From assembly GCA_043772865.1 (NCBI GenBank), contig JAYVFU010000115.1, forward strand, positions 1-12,582: DNA of 12,582 nt, written 5' to 3'. Positions 1 through 7,241 of this stretch are shown piece after piece. Position 1 is the stretch's first letter, and each line of letters begins with the position of its first letter. Both the position numbers and the translations under genes were made by a program. Source of the stretch: JACMMS01 sp043772865. Lineage in GTDB: Bacteria; Pseudomonadota; Gammaproteobacteria; Burkholderiales; Methylophilaceae. The notes below the pieces were generated by a model. It saw only the letters and a program-made list of their open reading frames with translations, searched no databases and was not told the origin of the DNA.

Positions 1-1428
1 GCGCAATTGATTCAAATTAGTTTGTAAATCAGCTTCGTCAGCACGTAGTTTCTGTAGCACTTGTTCAATAGCAGCAATTTCCTTCTGCGCTTGCTGCAGG
101 GCGGCTTCACTGGTGTTTAACTGAGCTTGGTCTGGTGACATTAAGCTTGATAAATCTGACTTAAGTCTTTGAATTCGGTTGTAATTATCCTCAATATTTT
201 GGCTTAAATATTGGATGCTGCTATTTTCAATTTGAATGCGCTGATTCGCATCAATAAGCACTTGCTGGCTTTTTTGCGCTAACTCGTTGGCAGTTTTAAG
301 TGCCAGCTCTTTTGCGGGCAAGCTTTGTTTTAGGGCTTCTAACGCGGTTTTAGTTTGCAGCTCAGCTTGCGTTGCGGTTTCTAGTTCAGTTTGTTTTTGC
401 GTTAAATTTTGTTGGAAATCCTCGCCAGCATTAGCATTGCGCTCGAGCGACTGGTTTAATTGCAATAATTGTTGCGCCATACGCTCGCGCGCTTCGGTAT
501 TTTGTTTGACTTGATTTTCGAGATTAGAAACCTCTGCATTCGCCACGTAATACGCCGCTTGCGCGGTATTAATGCTCTCGCTCGCCGCATAGTGCGCTTG
601 GCGGATTTTTTCTAACTCTGCTTCACTTTTGCGCCATGCTGCGGTTTGCACCTCCAGTTGATTCCCCCATTTATCCACTTGTGCTTTAGCTTTTCCCCAA
701 TCGCGGCTGGCATCACGTTTTTTGAGTAGCCATAATTGCCCATCAGCCAGCTTGTAAGCTGCTTGTAGCGCATGATATTGCTGCGTAATTACCGCTTGCG
801 ATTCTAATTTAGTGATTTGTTTTTGTAACTCACGGCAAATGTCTTCAACCCGCACCAAATTTTCGCGCGTATCGCGCAGGCGCAATTCGGTCTCGCGGCG
901 GTGTTCTTTGTATTTGCTGATGCCCGCTGCTTCTTCTAAAAACACGCGCAGCTCTTCAGGCTTGGCCTCTACAATGCGCGAGATGGTGTTTTGGCCGATG
1001 ATTGCATACGCCCTGCCACCTAAACCTGTGCCGAGAAATAAATCGGCCACATCGCGCCTGCGCACCGCGCTGTTGTTGATGTAATAAGTTGAGCCTTTTT
1101 CGCGCTCAATCACGCGCTTAACACTAATTTCGGCGTACTGGCTCCATTTGCCAGTAGCGCCGCCTAGGCTATTATCAAAAATTAACTCGACTGATGCGCG
1201 CGATATAGGTTTGCGATTGCTAGCGCCATTAAAAATGACCGCGTCCATCGCATCAGCGCGCATTTCTTTGGCGGATGATTCGCCTAAAACCCAGCGCACA
1301 GATTCCATCACATTCGATTTGCCGCAACCATTAGGCCCAACAACGCCCACACGTTGGCCGTGTAAGTGAATGGTAGTTAAATCTACAAATGATTTGAAGC
1401 CAGCAAGTTTTAAGTGGGTTAAGCGCAA
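1..1428 (-). CDS. smc: Chromosome partition protein SMC, N-terminal part (runs off the window)
   Basis: SMC is the ATPase core of the condensin that compacts and segregates the bacterial chromosome, acting with ScpA and ScpB. The 476 visible codons are open without a stop. The protein begins MRLTHLKLAGFKSF, followed by the Walker A motif GPNGCGKS at residues 31-38 and the SMC-typical WVLGE/SAKEMRAD segment at about 46-60. The ATPase head continues to the block GTGLGGRAYAIIGQ and the FLEEAAGISKYK element. From about residue 170 the sequence is Gln/Glu/Ala/Leu-rich coiled coil. SMC is about 1,170 residues, so some 60% lies beyond position 1. The only sensible start is a TTG at 1428-1426: an in-frame stop lies 24 bases upstream and no ATG or GTG lies between. 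No clear Shine-Dalgarno sequence precedes it. The identification is very secure; the start is likely. Confidence 0.96.
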   Translation of the reverse strand, partial: MRLTHLKLAGFKSFVDLTTIHLHGQRVGVVGPNGCGKSNVMESVRWVLGESSAKEMRADAMDAVIFNGASNRKPISRASVELIFDNSLGGATGKWSQYAEISVKRVIEREKGSTYYINNSAVRRRDVADLFLGTGLGGRAYAIIGQNTISRIVEAKPEELRVFLEEAAGISKYKEHRRETELRLRDTRENLVRVEDICRELQKQITKLESQAVITQQYHALQAAYKLADGQLWLLKKRDASRDWGKAKAQVDKWGNQLEVQTAAWRKSEAELEKIRQAHYAASESINTAQAAYYVANAEVSNLENQVKQNTEARERMAQQLLQLNQSLERNANAGEDFQQNLTQKQTELETATQAELQTKTALEALKQSLPAKELALKTANELAQKSQQVLIDANQRIQIENSSIQYLSQNIEDNYNRIQRLKSDLSSLMSPDQAQLNTSEAALQQAQKEIAAIEQVLQKLRADEADLQTNLNQLR

Positions 1429-1507
1429 AGGTTTATTTTTAAATGGGGTTTATGAGATTTAAGCGTTACGTTTTATAATAGCGTTATTATTTGATATGAA
1501 GGCAATT
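1429..1507. promoter_or_regulatory. Divergent smc/queF promoter region
   Basis: This 79-bp gap separates divergent smc and queF, so it should hold both promoters. For queF there is a perfect TATAAT at 1474-1479, with a weak -35 (TTATGA, 1450-1455) 18 bases upstream. The sequence ATAATA-GCGT-TATTAT just around and after the -10 is an inverted repeat, so smc could use its complementary strand. I cannot assign a regulator to it. No preQ1 riboswitch aptamer is recognisable in a leader this short. Confidence 0.4.
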
Positions 1508-1981
1508 ATGTCTAGCTCTGACTTACACGAAAATGTCACAATCCTAGGAAGCTTAAGTGCGCAGCCTTCAAAAACGCTCGAAACTTTCCCCAACCCCGCG
1601 CCCAATCGTGATTTTCATATTCACATGGAAATCCCTGAATTTACTTGCCTGTGCCCCAAAACTGGCCAGCCAGACTTTGCGGTAATTACGCTCGATTACA
1701 TTGCGGACCAACTATGTGTCGAACTGAAAAGCTTAAAGCTTTATATTGTGTCGTTTCGTAACGAGGGCTGCTTTCACGAAGCTGTTACCAACCGTATTTT
1801 GGATGATTTGGTTAATGCAACACAACCAAGATTTATGCGCGTAACCGCCAAGTTTTTTGTGCGCGGTGGCATTTTCACCAATGTGGTTGCAGAACACCGC
1901 AAAGCAGATTGGCAAGCACAACCAAAAGTAGATTTGCTGCAATTTGAATCGCAAAGCAATACACGCGCAGAAATTTATTGA
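1508..1981 (+). CDS. queF: NADPH-dependent 7-cyano-7-deazaguanine (preQ0) reductase, QueF
   Basis: QueF reduces the nitrile of preQ0 to the aminomethyl group of preQ1, using two NADPH, in cytosolic biosynthesis of the tRNA nucleoside queuosine. The 157-aa product has the short single-domain (YkvM-like) form. Cys49 in FTCLCPKTGQPDF is the expected thioimide nucleophile and Asp56 the expected proton donor. They have the same 7-residue spacing as the Cys/Asp pair of the Bacillus enzyme. The QueF signature follows as ELKSLKLY (residues 72-79). His90-Glu91 in GCFHE matches the substrate-binding region. An ATG at 1496 is in frame, but the ATG at 1508 is preferred because AAGG (1499-1502) sits five bases before it, while 1496 has no ribosome binding site. 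The gene is intact, diverges from smc and looks like normal host sequence. Confidence 0.96.
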   Translation: MSSSDLHENVTILGSLSAQPSKTLETFPNPAPNRDFHIHMEIPEFTCLCPKTGQPDFAVITLDYIADQLCVELKSLKLYIVSFRNEGCFHEAVTNRILDDLVNATQPRFMRVTAKFFVRGGIFTNVVAEHRKADWQAQPKVDLLQFESQSNTRAEIY

Positions 1982-1983
1982 TG

Positions 1984-2006
1984 TCCAATTAATTTAATTG
2001 ACTTTT
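1984..2006 (+). terminator. Possible weak terminator after queF
   Basis: Two bases after the queF stop there is an AT-rich inverted repeat, CAATTAA-T-TTAATTG (1986-2000), followed by ACTTTT. The stem is nearly all A-T and would need part of the arm as loop, so it would be a poor intrinsic terminator. It is listed because it is the only candidate before the tRNA genes. Confidence 0.25.
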
Positions 2007-2089
2007 CCCGCGCTGGTCTTTAATATTGCGCCTTCTCGAATTGTTGTCAATTTAAGGACCCAAATTTAGAAACAATTTTTGAAGTTTGC

Positions 2090-2165
<76 letters not shown>

Positions 2166-2287
2166 AATTTGGGGTTTTATGCGATAGTTCTAGTTGCTAA
2201 TTTGATTTCAGAAATTGCAGTAAATAGTGTAAAATACGGTCTTGTTTTAATACAGCAAGTCGTAGTCGTATTAGTTTAAATTCCAAG

Positions 2288-2363
2288 GTCCCCATCGTCT
2301 AGAGGCCTAGGACACCTCCCTTTCACGGAGGCGACCCGGGTTCGAATCCCGGTGGGGACGCCA
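2288..2363 (+). tRNA. tRNA-Glu (anticodon TTC); insertion target of the element
   Basis: This is a complete 76-nt cloverleaf. The acceptor arm GTCCCCA pairs with TGGGGAC, the anticodon stem CCTCC/GGAGG closes the loop CTTTCAC with anticodon TTC, and the T arm is CCGGG-TTCGAAT-CCCGG. Discriminator G and an encoded CCA finish it. The integrase gene starts 160 bp downstream, and a near copy of the last 19 bases (2345-2363) recurs at 12083-12100. This 3' end is therefore the likely attachment site, and the tRNA stays intact after insertion. Confidence 0.97.
2345..2363 (+). repeat. Putative left attachment site (attL core) inside tRNA-Glu
   Basis: The last 19 bases of tRNA-Glu, AATCCCGGTGGGGACGCCA, match 12083-12100 at 17 positions with one substitution and one missing G. 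P4-type integrases commonly recombine within the 3' end of a tRNA gene, and the integrase lies immediately inside this end. The assignment rests on position and the imperfect repeat. Confidence 0.65.
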
Positions 2364-2523
2364 GTAATTAGTTTTTCATCATCCAATATCATCCTGTAAA
2401 GCCTTGCAACTCAATGAATCACAACAATTTATTGCTTTTACAACGCCTATTGCAATATTTTAACGTGTATTGACATCCAGCAATTTTATGTATAACTTCA
2501 TGTGCAGCCAAACTTATACATGA

Positions 2524-3771
2524 ATGAGTTATACATATATGCCGTTAAATGACACACAGCTTAAAGCTTTAAAGGCGCAATCAAAGCCCTTCTCTATAGC
2601 TGACGGGCTAGGATTGAGCGTGCTAGTTCAGCCAACGGGCTCAAAGTGGTGGCGCTTTCGGTATCGTTTTAATGGTAAAGATAAAACGCTTTCATTTGGC
2701 GTTTACCCAGATGTTAGTTTGCAAGAAGCACGATCAAAACGTGATGCAGCGCGCAAACTTAATGCTAGCAACAAAGACCCTAGCGAAATTAAAAAAGTTG
2801 AAAAGCTAGAACGCGCAGAGAATCAAAAATTTACGTTTAAATATTTTGCTCAATTATGGCTAGTGCATTGGCGTGGTGACAAAACTAAACGTCATGCAGA
2901 TTATACCGAGCGCCGTTTAACCGATAATGTGTACCCACTTATTGGCGATAAGCTGATTAACGCAATAACCCCGCAAGATATTGCAGCTGTGATGCGATTA
3001 ATTGCAGACCGTAACGCTTTTGAAATGGCGCGCCGTGCAAAACACACCATCAGCCAAATATTTCGCTATGCTATAGCCAATGATAAGCGCCGTACTGGGC
3101 GCGTTGACCGAAACCCAGCCAATGATTTTAACCTTAGTGATGTAATACCCACCCGCCCTACTAATAACTATGCAAGGCTAGAAATTAAAGAACTACCAGC
3201 CTTTTTACGCAAAATAGATAATAGCGAGGCAAACCAAATAACGCGTATAGCCACAAAGCTTATGGCTTATACGTTTGTGCGCACTAGCGAGTTAATACAT
3301 GCTGAATGGGCAGAGGTAGATTTTGAAGCGGCCGAATGGCGCATTACGCCTGAACGCATGAAAATGAAAACACCGCACATTGTGCCGCTAGCCCCACAAA
3401 CAATTGAATTACTGCGCACCTTGCATGAGTTAACAGGCAATACTTTATACCTATTTCCAAACCGTAACGACCACAAAAAATGCATGAGTAATAACACCAT
3501 TTTAAAGGCCATAGAACGCATGGGTTACAAAGGTGTGATGACTGGCCATGGCTTCAGAGGAATTGCCTCTACAAGCTTGCATGAGCGTGGTTACGACCAC
3601 CATCATATCGAGTTACAACTAGCGCATAGTCCGCGCGATGAAGTGAGCGCCGCCTACAACCATGCGCTATACATTCCTCAACGCAAAACAATGATGCAAC
3701 AATGGGCGGATTATTTAGATGAACTTAAAGCGGGTGCAAAAATAATATCGTTGCATGAAAAACAAGCATAA
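2524..3771 (+). CDS. int: P4-type site-specific tyrosine integrase
   Basis: The enzyme should catalyse insertion and excision of the element at the tRNA-Glu 3' end. The 415-aa product has the usual P4-family layout. An N-terminal arm-binding domain comes first (about residues 6-90, with ADGLGLSVLVQPTGSKWW and YRFNGKDKTLSFGVYPDVSL). A core-binding SAM-like domain (about 103-210) and a C-terminal catalytic domain follow. The catalytic set is complete: Arg253 in FVRTSEL, Lys282 in the beta-hairpin, His342 and Arg345 in HGFR, His368 in LAHSP, and nucleophile Tyr378 in AAYNH. An internal ATG at 2539 gives MPLNDTQLKAL, closer to the usual family N-terminus, so the true start could be either one; neither has a strong ribosome binding site. 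The gene reads away from the tRNA, as usual for this class, and looks intact. Confidence 0.95.
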   Translation: MSYTYMPLNDTQLKALKAQSKPFSIADGLGLSVLVQPTGSKWWRFRYRFNGKDKTLSFGVYPDVSLQEARSKRDAARKLNASNKDPSEIKKVEKLERAENQKFTFKYFAQLWLVHWRGDKTKRHADYTERRLTDNVYPLIGDKLINAITPQDIAAVMRLIADRNAFEMARRAKHTISQIFRYAIANDKRRTGRVDRNPANDFNLSDVIPTRPTNNYARLEIKELPAFLRKIDNSEANQITRIATKLMAYTFVRTSELIHAEWAEVDFEAAEWRITPERMKMKTPHIVPLAPQTIELLRTLHELTGNTLYLFPNRNDHKKCMSNNTILKAIERMGYKGVMTGHGFRGIASTSLHERGYDHHHIELQLAHSPRDEVSAAYNHALYIPQRKTMMQQWADYLDELKAGAKIISLHEKQA

Positions 3772-3830
3772 TTTAAGCCTAGTGCTAAAACAAAAAATTT
3801 TACAAAACATTTTTGAAATAAGGGCAAACA

Positions 3831-3953
3831 ATGTCAGTGCTAGGCAGAAATATTCTTGATAAACATGAACCATATAATCGATTTAGTGTGGTTGATGATC
3901 CAATTAACGAAGTCAATCTAAACAAAAAAATTGTTTTCATAGAGTTTTCATAA
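3831..3953 (+). CDS. Small hypothetical protein (40 aa)
   Basis: This short ORF encodes 40 residues, starting MSVLGRNILDKHEP and ending IVFIEFS. It is supported mainly by a good Shine-Dalgarno sequence (AAGGG, 3820-3824) six bases before the ATG and by its place directly after int and just before the next ORF. The product is charged, with no signal peptide or membrane segment, and I recognise no family. Its last codons sit 24 bases before the ATG I prefer for the following ORF, so the two may be co-transcribed. It could also be a decayed remnant. Confidence 0.4.
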   Translation: MSVLGRNILDKHEPYNRFSVVDDPINEVNLNKKIVFIEFS

Positions 3954-3977
3954 GACCTATTGGGTGCTTATTGCTCA

Positions 3978-4274
3978 ATGACTAAAAGCTATTCGCCTTT
4001 TGATCCCCATTACGACACACAGTTTGAAAAAATCTATGATATTTACGAATTTACTTCAAAATTATTGCAGTGGGAGTGGCAAATAACACAAACGCCAGAA
4101 AATTATTTTATTTATGCTTTAGATGATATTAACCACCTTAATACAACCACGAAAGATCACATTTACTCTGCAGCTCAATTTAAAGTAGATATGCTAGAAA
4201 CGTTACATTACATGATTGGCGAAATGCACAAAGCCGCCGCAACGGGTAAATGCCTTCATATCGAAGGACTATGA
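3978..4274 (+). CDS. Hypothetical protein (98 aa) of the cargo block
   Basis: The 98-residue product (MTKSYSPFDPHYDTQFEKIY...) is soluble-looking and rich in Tyr, Asp, Glu and His. Predicted helices run through residues about 10-40 and 60-90, including KVDMLETLHYMIGEMHKAA. There is no signal peptide and no motif I can assign. A TTG in frame at 3960 would add six residues (GAYCS region). I prefer the ATG, although neither start has a convincing ribosome binding site. It lies 33 bp before the Sel1-repeat gene on the same strand, so a shared transcript is possible. Function unknown. Confidence 0.55.
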   Translation: MTKSYSPFDPHYDTQFEKIYDIYEFTSKLLQWEWQITQTPENYFIYALDDINHLNTTTKDHIYSAAQFKVDMLETLHYMIGEMHKAAATGKCLHIEGL

Positions 4275-4307
4275 TTTTAGAAGTGAAACTAACTAGCGCA
4301 TAAGCAA

Positions 4308-5150
4308 ATGCAAGATCTAGATAAAAATAATTCATTAGCACATCAAAGCGCAGCTTTAGTCGCCACAACTAAAACTCAAACTCCAGGGCGTGAGTTAGTA
4401 GCACGCGGCTTGAATGAAAAGACAGCTATAGTAAAACCATCTTTCAAAGTAATGGAAGACATGTATCAAAATGCACTGGATTATTTATTCGGCTTGAATG
4501 ATAGAAATATTGACTATCGACTAGCTGCAAAATTATTTCGACAATTGGCTGATTTTGGCCATGCTTATGCCCAATACCAACTTGCAGTTATGTATGCAAA
4601 AGGTGCTGGAGTGCCGCAAGATGATTTAGAAGCTGTTTATTTATACAACTACGCAGCTCATCAAGGTGTTTCATTTGCTCAGCATTCTCTAGGTTTATGT
4701 TTTGAGTTAGGTATTGTTGTTAAAGAAAATGTTGTAGAAGCTTTTATTTGGTATTTAAAAGCAGCTGAGCAAGGTCATGCAAAAGCTCAAAGAAGGTTAG
4801 GAAATATTTATTTAAATGGTTTAGGCGCAGTTAAAGACGATGAACAAGCAGCAATATGGTATGAGAAATCAGCGGAGCAAGGAGATAAGGAAGCTCAATG
4901 CGATCTTGGATGGATGTATGCAAGCGGCACTGGAGTAGCTCAAAGCGATCAGCTGGCTATATATTGGTATCAAAAATCTGCTGAGCAGGGCTATGTTCAC
5001 GCGCAAGGCGCGCTAGGTACTTTATATGAACTAGGAGAGTGTGTGCCGAGTGTAGATTATAAAAAAGCTATTAAATGGTATCTATTGGCGGCTAAACAAG
5101 GTGATTTACAGGCAAATGAGGCTCTTTTGCGTCTTGAATCAATATTTTAA
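4308..5150 (+). CDS. Sel1-like repeat (SLR) protein
   Basis: Sel1-like repeats are TPR-related helical hairpins that act as protein-binding scaffolds. The 280-aa product has a disordered N-terminus (about 1-45), then a divergent first repeat (52-87) and five clear units beginning at Ala88, 124, 160, 196 and 232. Their spacing is exactly 36 residues. Each unit has the consensus AQxxLGxxYxxGxGVxxDxxxAxxWYxKAAEQG, best seen in repeats 4 and 5. There is no signal peptide or membrane segment, so it should be cytosolic unless exported by another route. No enzymatic domain is attached. SLR proteins occur in many signalling and host-interaction roles, so the partner cannot be deduced. The identical period and conserved AEQG ends suggest recent internal duplication. 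It sits in the AT-rich cargo between int and the mobilisation genes. Confidence 0.88.
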   Translation: MQDLDKNNSLAHQSAALVATTKTQTPGRELVARGLNEKTAIVKPSFKVMEDMYQNALDYLFGLNDRNIDYRLAAKLFRQLADFGHAYAQYQLAVMYAKGAGVPQDDLEAVYLYNYAAHQGVSFAQHSLGLCFELGIVVKENVVEAFIWYLKAAEQGHAKAQRRLGNIYLNGLGAVKDDEQAAIWYEKSAEQGDKEAQCDLGWMYASGTGVAQSDQLAIYWYQKSAEQGYVHAQGALGTLYELGECVPSVDYKKAIKWYLLAAKQGDLQANEALLRLESIF

Positions 5151-5302
5151 AGGCTTTAAAAAACCGATCAACACAAGATTGTATTAGCTTAAAAAAAACT
5201 TTGCAAAACAGGATTATTTAAATGCTAAAAACGTAACCATTTGAGATAGAGTAATTTAAAGTGGCAAAAATAAAAAAATAAACATTTATTCAGGTTAAAA
5301 AT

Positions 5303-5536
5303 ATGAATCAATATGATGACGAGCAAAAAAAACATGAAACTTGGTTAATGTATTTTGTAATTTTTGTAATAGGCATAGGATTAGGTCAAATTATAGATTC
5401 TGACAAAAATGACGATTTTTATTCCGAAGTCTACAATTCTCTGCCAAAAGGTTGTCAATCTATAATAGATGATGAAACTGAAAATATTAATGATAGAAAT
5501 GAAGCTTTATCTGAAAGCGAAGAATATTACCGCTGA
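5303..5536 (+). CDS. Small acidic single-pass membrane protein (77 aa), unknown function
   Basis: The 77-residue product has a short charged N-terminus (MNQYDDEQKKHET), one hydrophobic segment at about residues 14-31 (WLMYFVIFVIGIGLGQII) and a strongly acidic C-terminal tail of about 45 residues containing a single Cys51. This is the look of a small inner-membrane protein with a soluble tail; orientation is uncertain. AGG upstream of the ATG is a modest ribosome binding site. I recognise no family. It is followed 60 bp downstream by the Rap1a-like gene on the same strand, so both may belong to an envelope-related cargo group. The ORF is very AT-rich compared with smc and queF, a sign of foreign origin. 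Confidence 0.6.
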   Translation: MNQYDDEQKKHETWLMYFVIFVIGIGLGQIIDSDKNDDFYSEVYNSLPKGCQSIIDDETENINDRNEALSESEEYYR

Positions 5537-5596
5537 TACACCATCACTAAACCCATTTAAATGAAACAATTTCATAAATAAAATTGAGGTTCAAAA

Positions 5597-5956
5597 ATGA
5601 AAAAAATACTAACAATTATGACACTCTTATTAACATCTAACTGTTTTGCGGTGACGGGCAATGACTTGCATGCATGGCTTGATAGTAAAGATGCCTATGA
5701 AAATGGTAGTGCTCGATATTACATAATTGGAGTTCTTGATGCTGAGGGGTCGTATAGAACCACTGAAATATCTTTTGCAAAATTAGAAAAAAGAAAGCCA
5801 AAACTAAGCTATTACTCATGTCAGCCTAAAGGAACTACTAATGGTCAAATATTTGATATGGTAAAAAAATATTTGGACGAAAATCCAGATAAAAGACATG
5901 AAGAAGGACAACTTCTGGTTCATAACGCATTTGAAGTCTGGTCATGTGCTAAATGA
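5597..5956 (+). CDS. Rap1a/Tai-like periplasmic protein
   Basis: The 119-aa product starts with a classical signal peptide (MKKILTIMTLLLTSNCFA, cleavage after about Ala18). The mature part fits the Rap1a/Tai family: a helical region HAWLDSKDAYENGSARYYIIGVLDA (residues 25-49), then CQPKGTTNGQIFDMVKKYL, then NPDKRHEEGQLLVHNAFEVWSC. Cys75 and Cys117 are placed for the family's disulphide. Founding members (Serratia Rap proteins, Tai4) are periplasmic immunity proteins that block type VI secretion peptidoglycan amidases. Many relatives of unknown role exist in phages and islands. Cys16 is not in a proper lipobox (Asn precedes it), so a lipoprotein is unlikely. GAGG seven bases before the ATG supports the start. 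No amidase effector gene is present in the window, so it would be an orphan. Confidence 0.72.
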   Translation: MKKILTIMTLLLTSNCFAVTGNDLHAWLDSKDAYENGSARYYIIGVLDAEGSYRTTEISFAKLEKRKPKLSYYSCQPKGTTNGQIFDMVKKYLDENPDKRHEEGQLLVHNAFEVWSCAK

Positions 5957-6038
5957 TAGCCTTGAAAAAAAACTAGGTTTTAGTAAAAGTATAACGGCAA
6001 CGCCAAAGCCGCCAATTTGGTGCACTTGAGGGGTTAAT

Positions 6039-6338
6039 ATGAAGTATATTTTTACCGTTTTAGCAATCGTTTTATCAACTAATGCGCTTGCTGGCAAAAG
6101 CGTGAAAGGTTACACACGTTCAGACGGCACGTATGTGCAAGGCTATACGCGTAGCAGTCCAGATAGTAGCCGCGCTAATAACTATGGTTCAAAAAGCAAT
6201 GGTGGCAGCCAGCGTGATGAATATAGTTCGCCTGGAGCAACCAATAAAAGCAATTCATCTTATGGCATTTACGATAATGACAATGATGGTATTGGTAACA
6301 ATTACGATAGAAAGCCTGAATCTAATAGCGGCTATTAA
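6039..6338 (+). CDS. Small secreted protein with GYTRS repeats and a calcium-loop-like motif
   Basis: The 99-aa product begins with a signal peptide (MKYIFTVLAIVLSTNALA, cleavage after Ala18). The mature chain opens with KGYTRSDGTYVQGYTRSSPD, a segment found in many small exported proteins of unknown function in proteobacteria, where VKGYxRxDGTYV is typical. A long Ser/Asn/Gly-rich, low-complexity stretch follows (about 40-75). Near the end, residues 79-90 read DNDNDGIGNNYD, which matches the DxDxDGxxxxxD calcium-binding loop of EF-hand/thrombospondin type-3 repeats. A lone loop may or may not bind calcium. The start is supported by GAGGGG five to six bases upstream of the ATG. It is probably periplasmic or extracellular; the role is unknown. 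Confidence 0.7.
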   Translation: MKYIFTVLAIVLSTNALAGKSVKGYTRSDGTYVQGYTRSSPDSSRANNYGSKSNGGSQRDEYSSPGATNKSNSSYGIYDNDNDGIGNNYDRKPESNSGY

Positions 6339-6371
6339 TTTTTAAAGAATTTTGCTCTACTGTAGACCAAT

Positions 6372-7094
6372 ATGAAAACAATTATTCAGATTAATAATCA
6401 AGATGCAATTCCTATACGTGCAATACCTTATGTTACAGGATGGAAAATTTCGCCTGATAAACTGTTACTTACATTGGCGCACCAAGAGATGCCAATACAA
6501 TTTGATAACCTTTACGCATACAATATTTATGAAAATAATGAGTACGTTAAAATTTTGCCTAAGGAATGGGATAATGTTTACGCAGTAAATAAAAACTTAA
6601 GTAGTTTGCTAAGCAGAAACCAGTTCAATAGCGATGAAGGTTATGCAGCTTGGATAGTTGAATCAATTAAGCTATTACCTGCCGCTTGTTTTGTTTGGAA
6701 AGATGAGTTCGAAGCAGCATTTAATTTAACCTATTTAAATTCATTCTTAATTATATTAAACGAACGGACTGGGGATCGAGAGCTTAATTTTTCACCATTT
6801 GTACCACCAGAATTAGAGAGTGTTGTAATGGAAGGATTTAAATTTACAACTCTTGAAAAATCTTTAAACAATAAACCAATACACGCCCATGTTTCTAATA
6901 ATTTAGCAATACTTAACCAAGCTTCATCACGATTTTGGGCAAACGCGGACAGTAGCGACAATGCAACACATCCACTCAACTCAGCCGTAGCAGCATGGCT
7001 TATAGATCGTGGATTTACGCAAACATTGGCGGGTAAAGGCGCAACAATTATTAGGCCGTCATGGGCGACAGCTGGGCGTAAGGCAGACAAATAG
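6372..7094 (+). CDS. Conserved mobile-element protein of unknown function (240 aa)
   Basis: The 240-aa product has two regions. Residues 1-160 begin with KTIIQINNQDAIPIRAIPYV and contain LPKEWD, AACFVWKDEFEAAF (105-117), LNERTGDRELNFSPFVPPEL (129-148) and VVMEGFKF. The C-terminal part (about 174-235) has VSNNLAILNQASSRFW and THPLNSAVAAWLIDRGF. From memory, proteins of this pattern occur in proteobacterial genomic islands close to AlpA-type regulators and Mob genes, but I cannot name a domain or activity. There is no signal peptide or membrane segment. It lies 33 bp after the secreted-protein gene and 147 bp before alpA, so it may be the last gene of the upstream transcript or belong functionally to the mobilisation module. 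No strong ribosome binding site is visible. Confidence 0.7.
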   Translation: MKTIIQINNQDAIPIRAIPYVTGWKISPDKLLLTLAHQEMPIQFDNLYAYNIYENNEYVKILPKEWDNVYAVNKNLSSLLSRNQFNSDEGYAAWIVESIKLLPAACFVWKDEFEAAFNLTYLNSFLIILNERTGDRELNFSPFVPPELESVVMEGFKFTTLEKSLNNKPIHAHVSNNLAILNQASSRFWANADSSDNATHPLNSAVAAWLIDRGFTQTLAGKGATIIRPSWATAGRKADK

Positions 7095-7203
7095 CAACAC
7101 CCTGTCAGCCAACAACTATAAGGGTTTCAGAGCAACGACACCATTAAGAGTAAATACATTTCTATCTTTTCACAACTAAATAAATTTTAAAGTTCTACTT
7201 AAT

Positions 7204-7220
7204 CCGATGCGCCGCATTGG
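7204..7220. promoter_or_regulatory. Palindrome upstream of the AlpA-like gene (candidate operator)
   Basis: CCGATGCGCCGCATTGG is a 17-bp palindrome (ATGCG-C-CGCAT core with matching CC/GG ends, one mismatched pair). It lies 21 bp before the AlpA-like ATG and just before the A/T-rich TATTTAAT stretch that could be a -10 region. Its placement suits a repressor or activator site. Which protein binds is not shown; the AlpA-like and HTH_39-like products of the same operon are the nearest candidates. Confidence 0.35.
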
Positions 7221-7241
7221 TATTTAATAGGACTTTAAGAC

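Noticed and set aside
287..1369. Plus-strand ORFs of 73-90 aa opposite smc
   Set aside because: They lie entirely within the intact minus-strand smc frame, have Cys/Ser/Arg-rich unlikely compositions, and match no family.
1733..1959. Two minus-strand ORFs opposite queF
   Set aside because: Shadows of queF; no ribosome binding site or recognisable domain.
3777..3845. AGTGCTA direct repeat and GCCTAG/CTAGGC inverted pair around the start of the 40-aa ORF
   Set aside because: Too short and widely spaced to distinguish from chance; no known site.
6731..7090. 119-aa minus-strand ORF opposite the 240-aa gene
   Set aside because: Shadow ORF; the plus-strand protein has the recognisable, coherent motif pattern.
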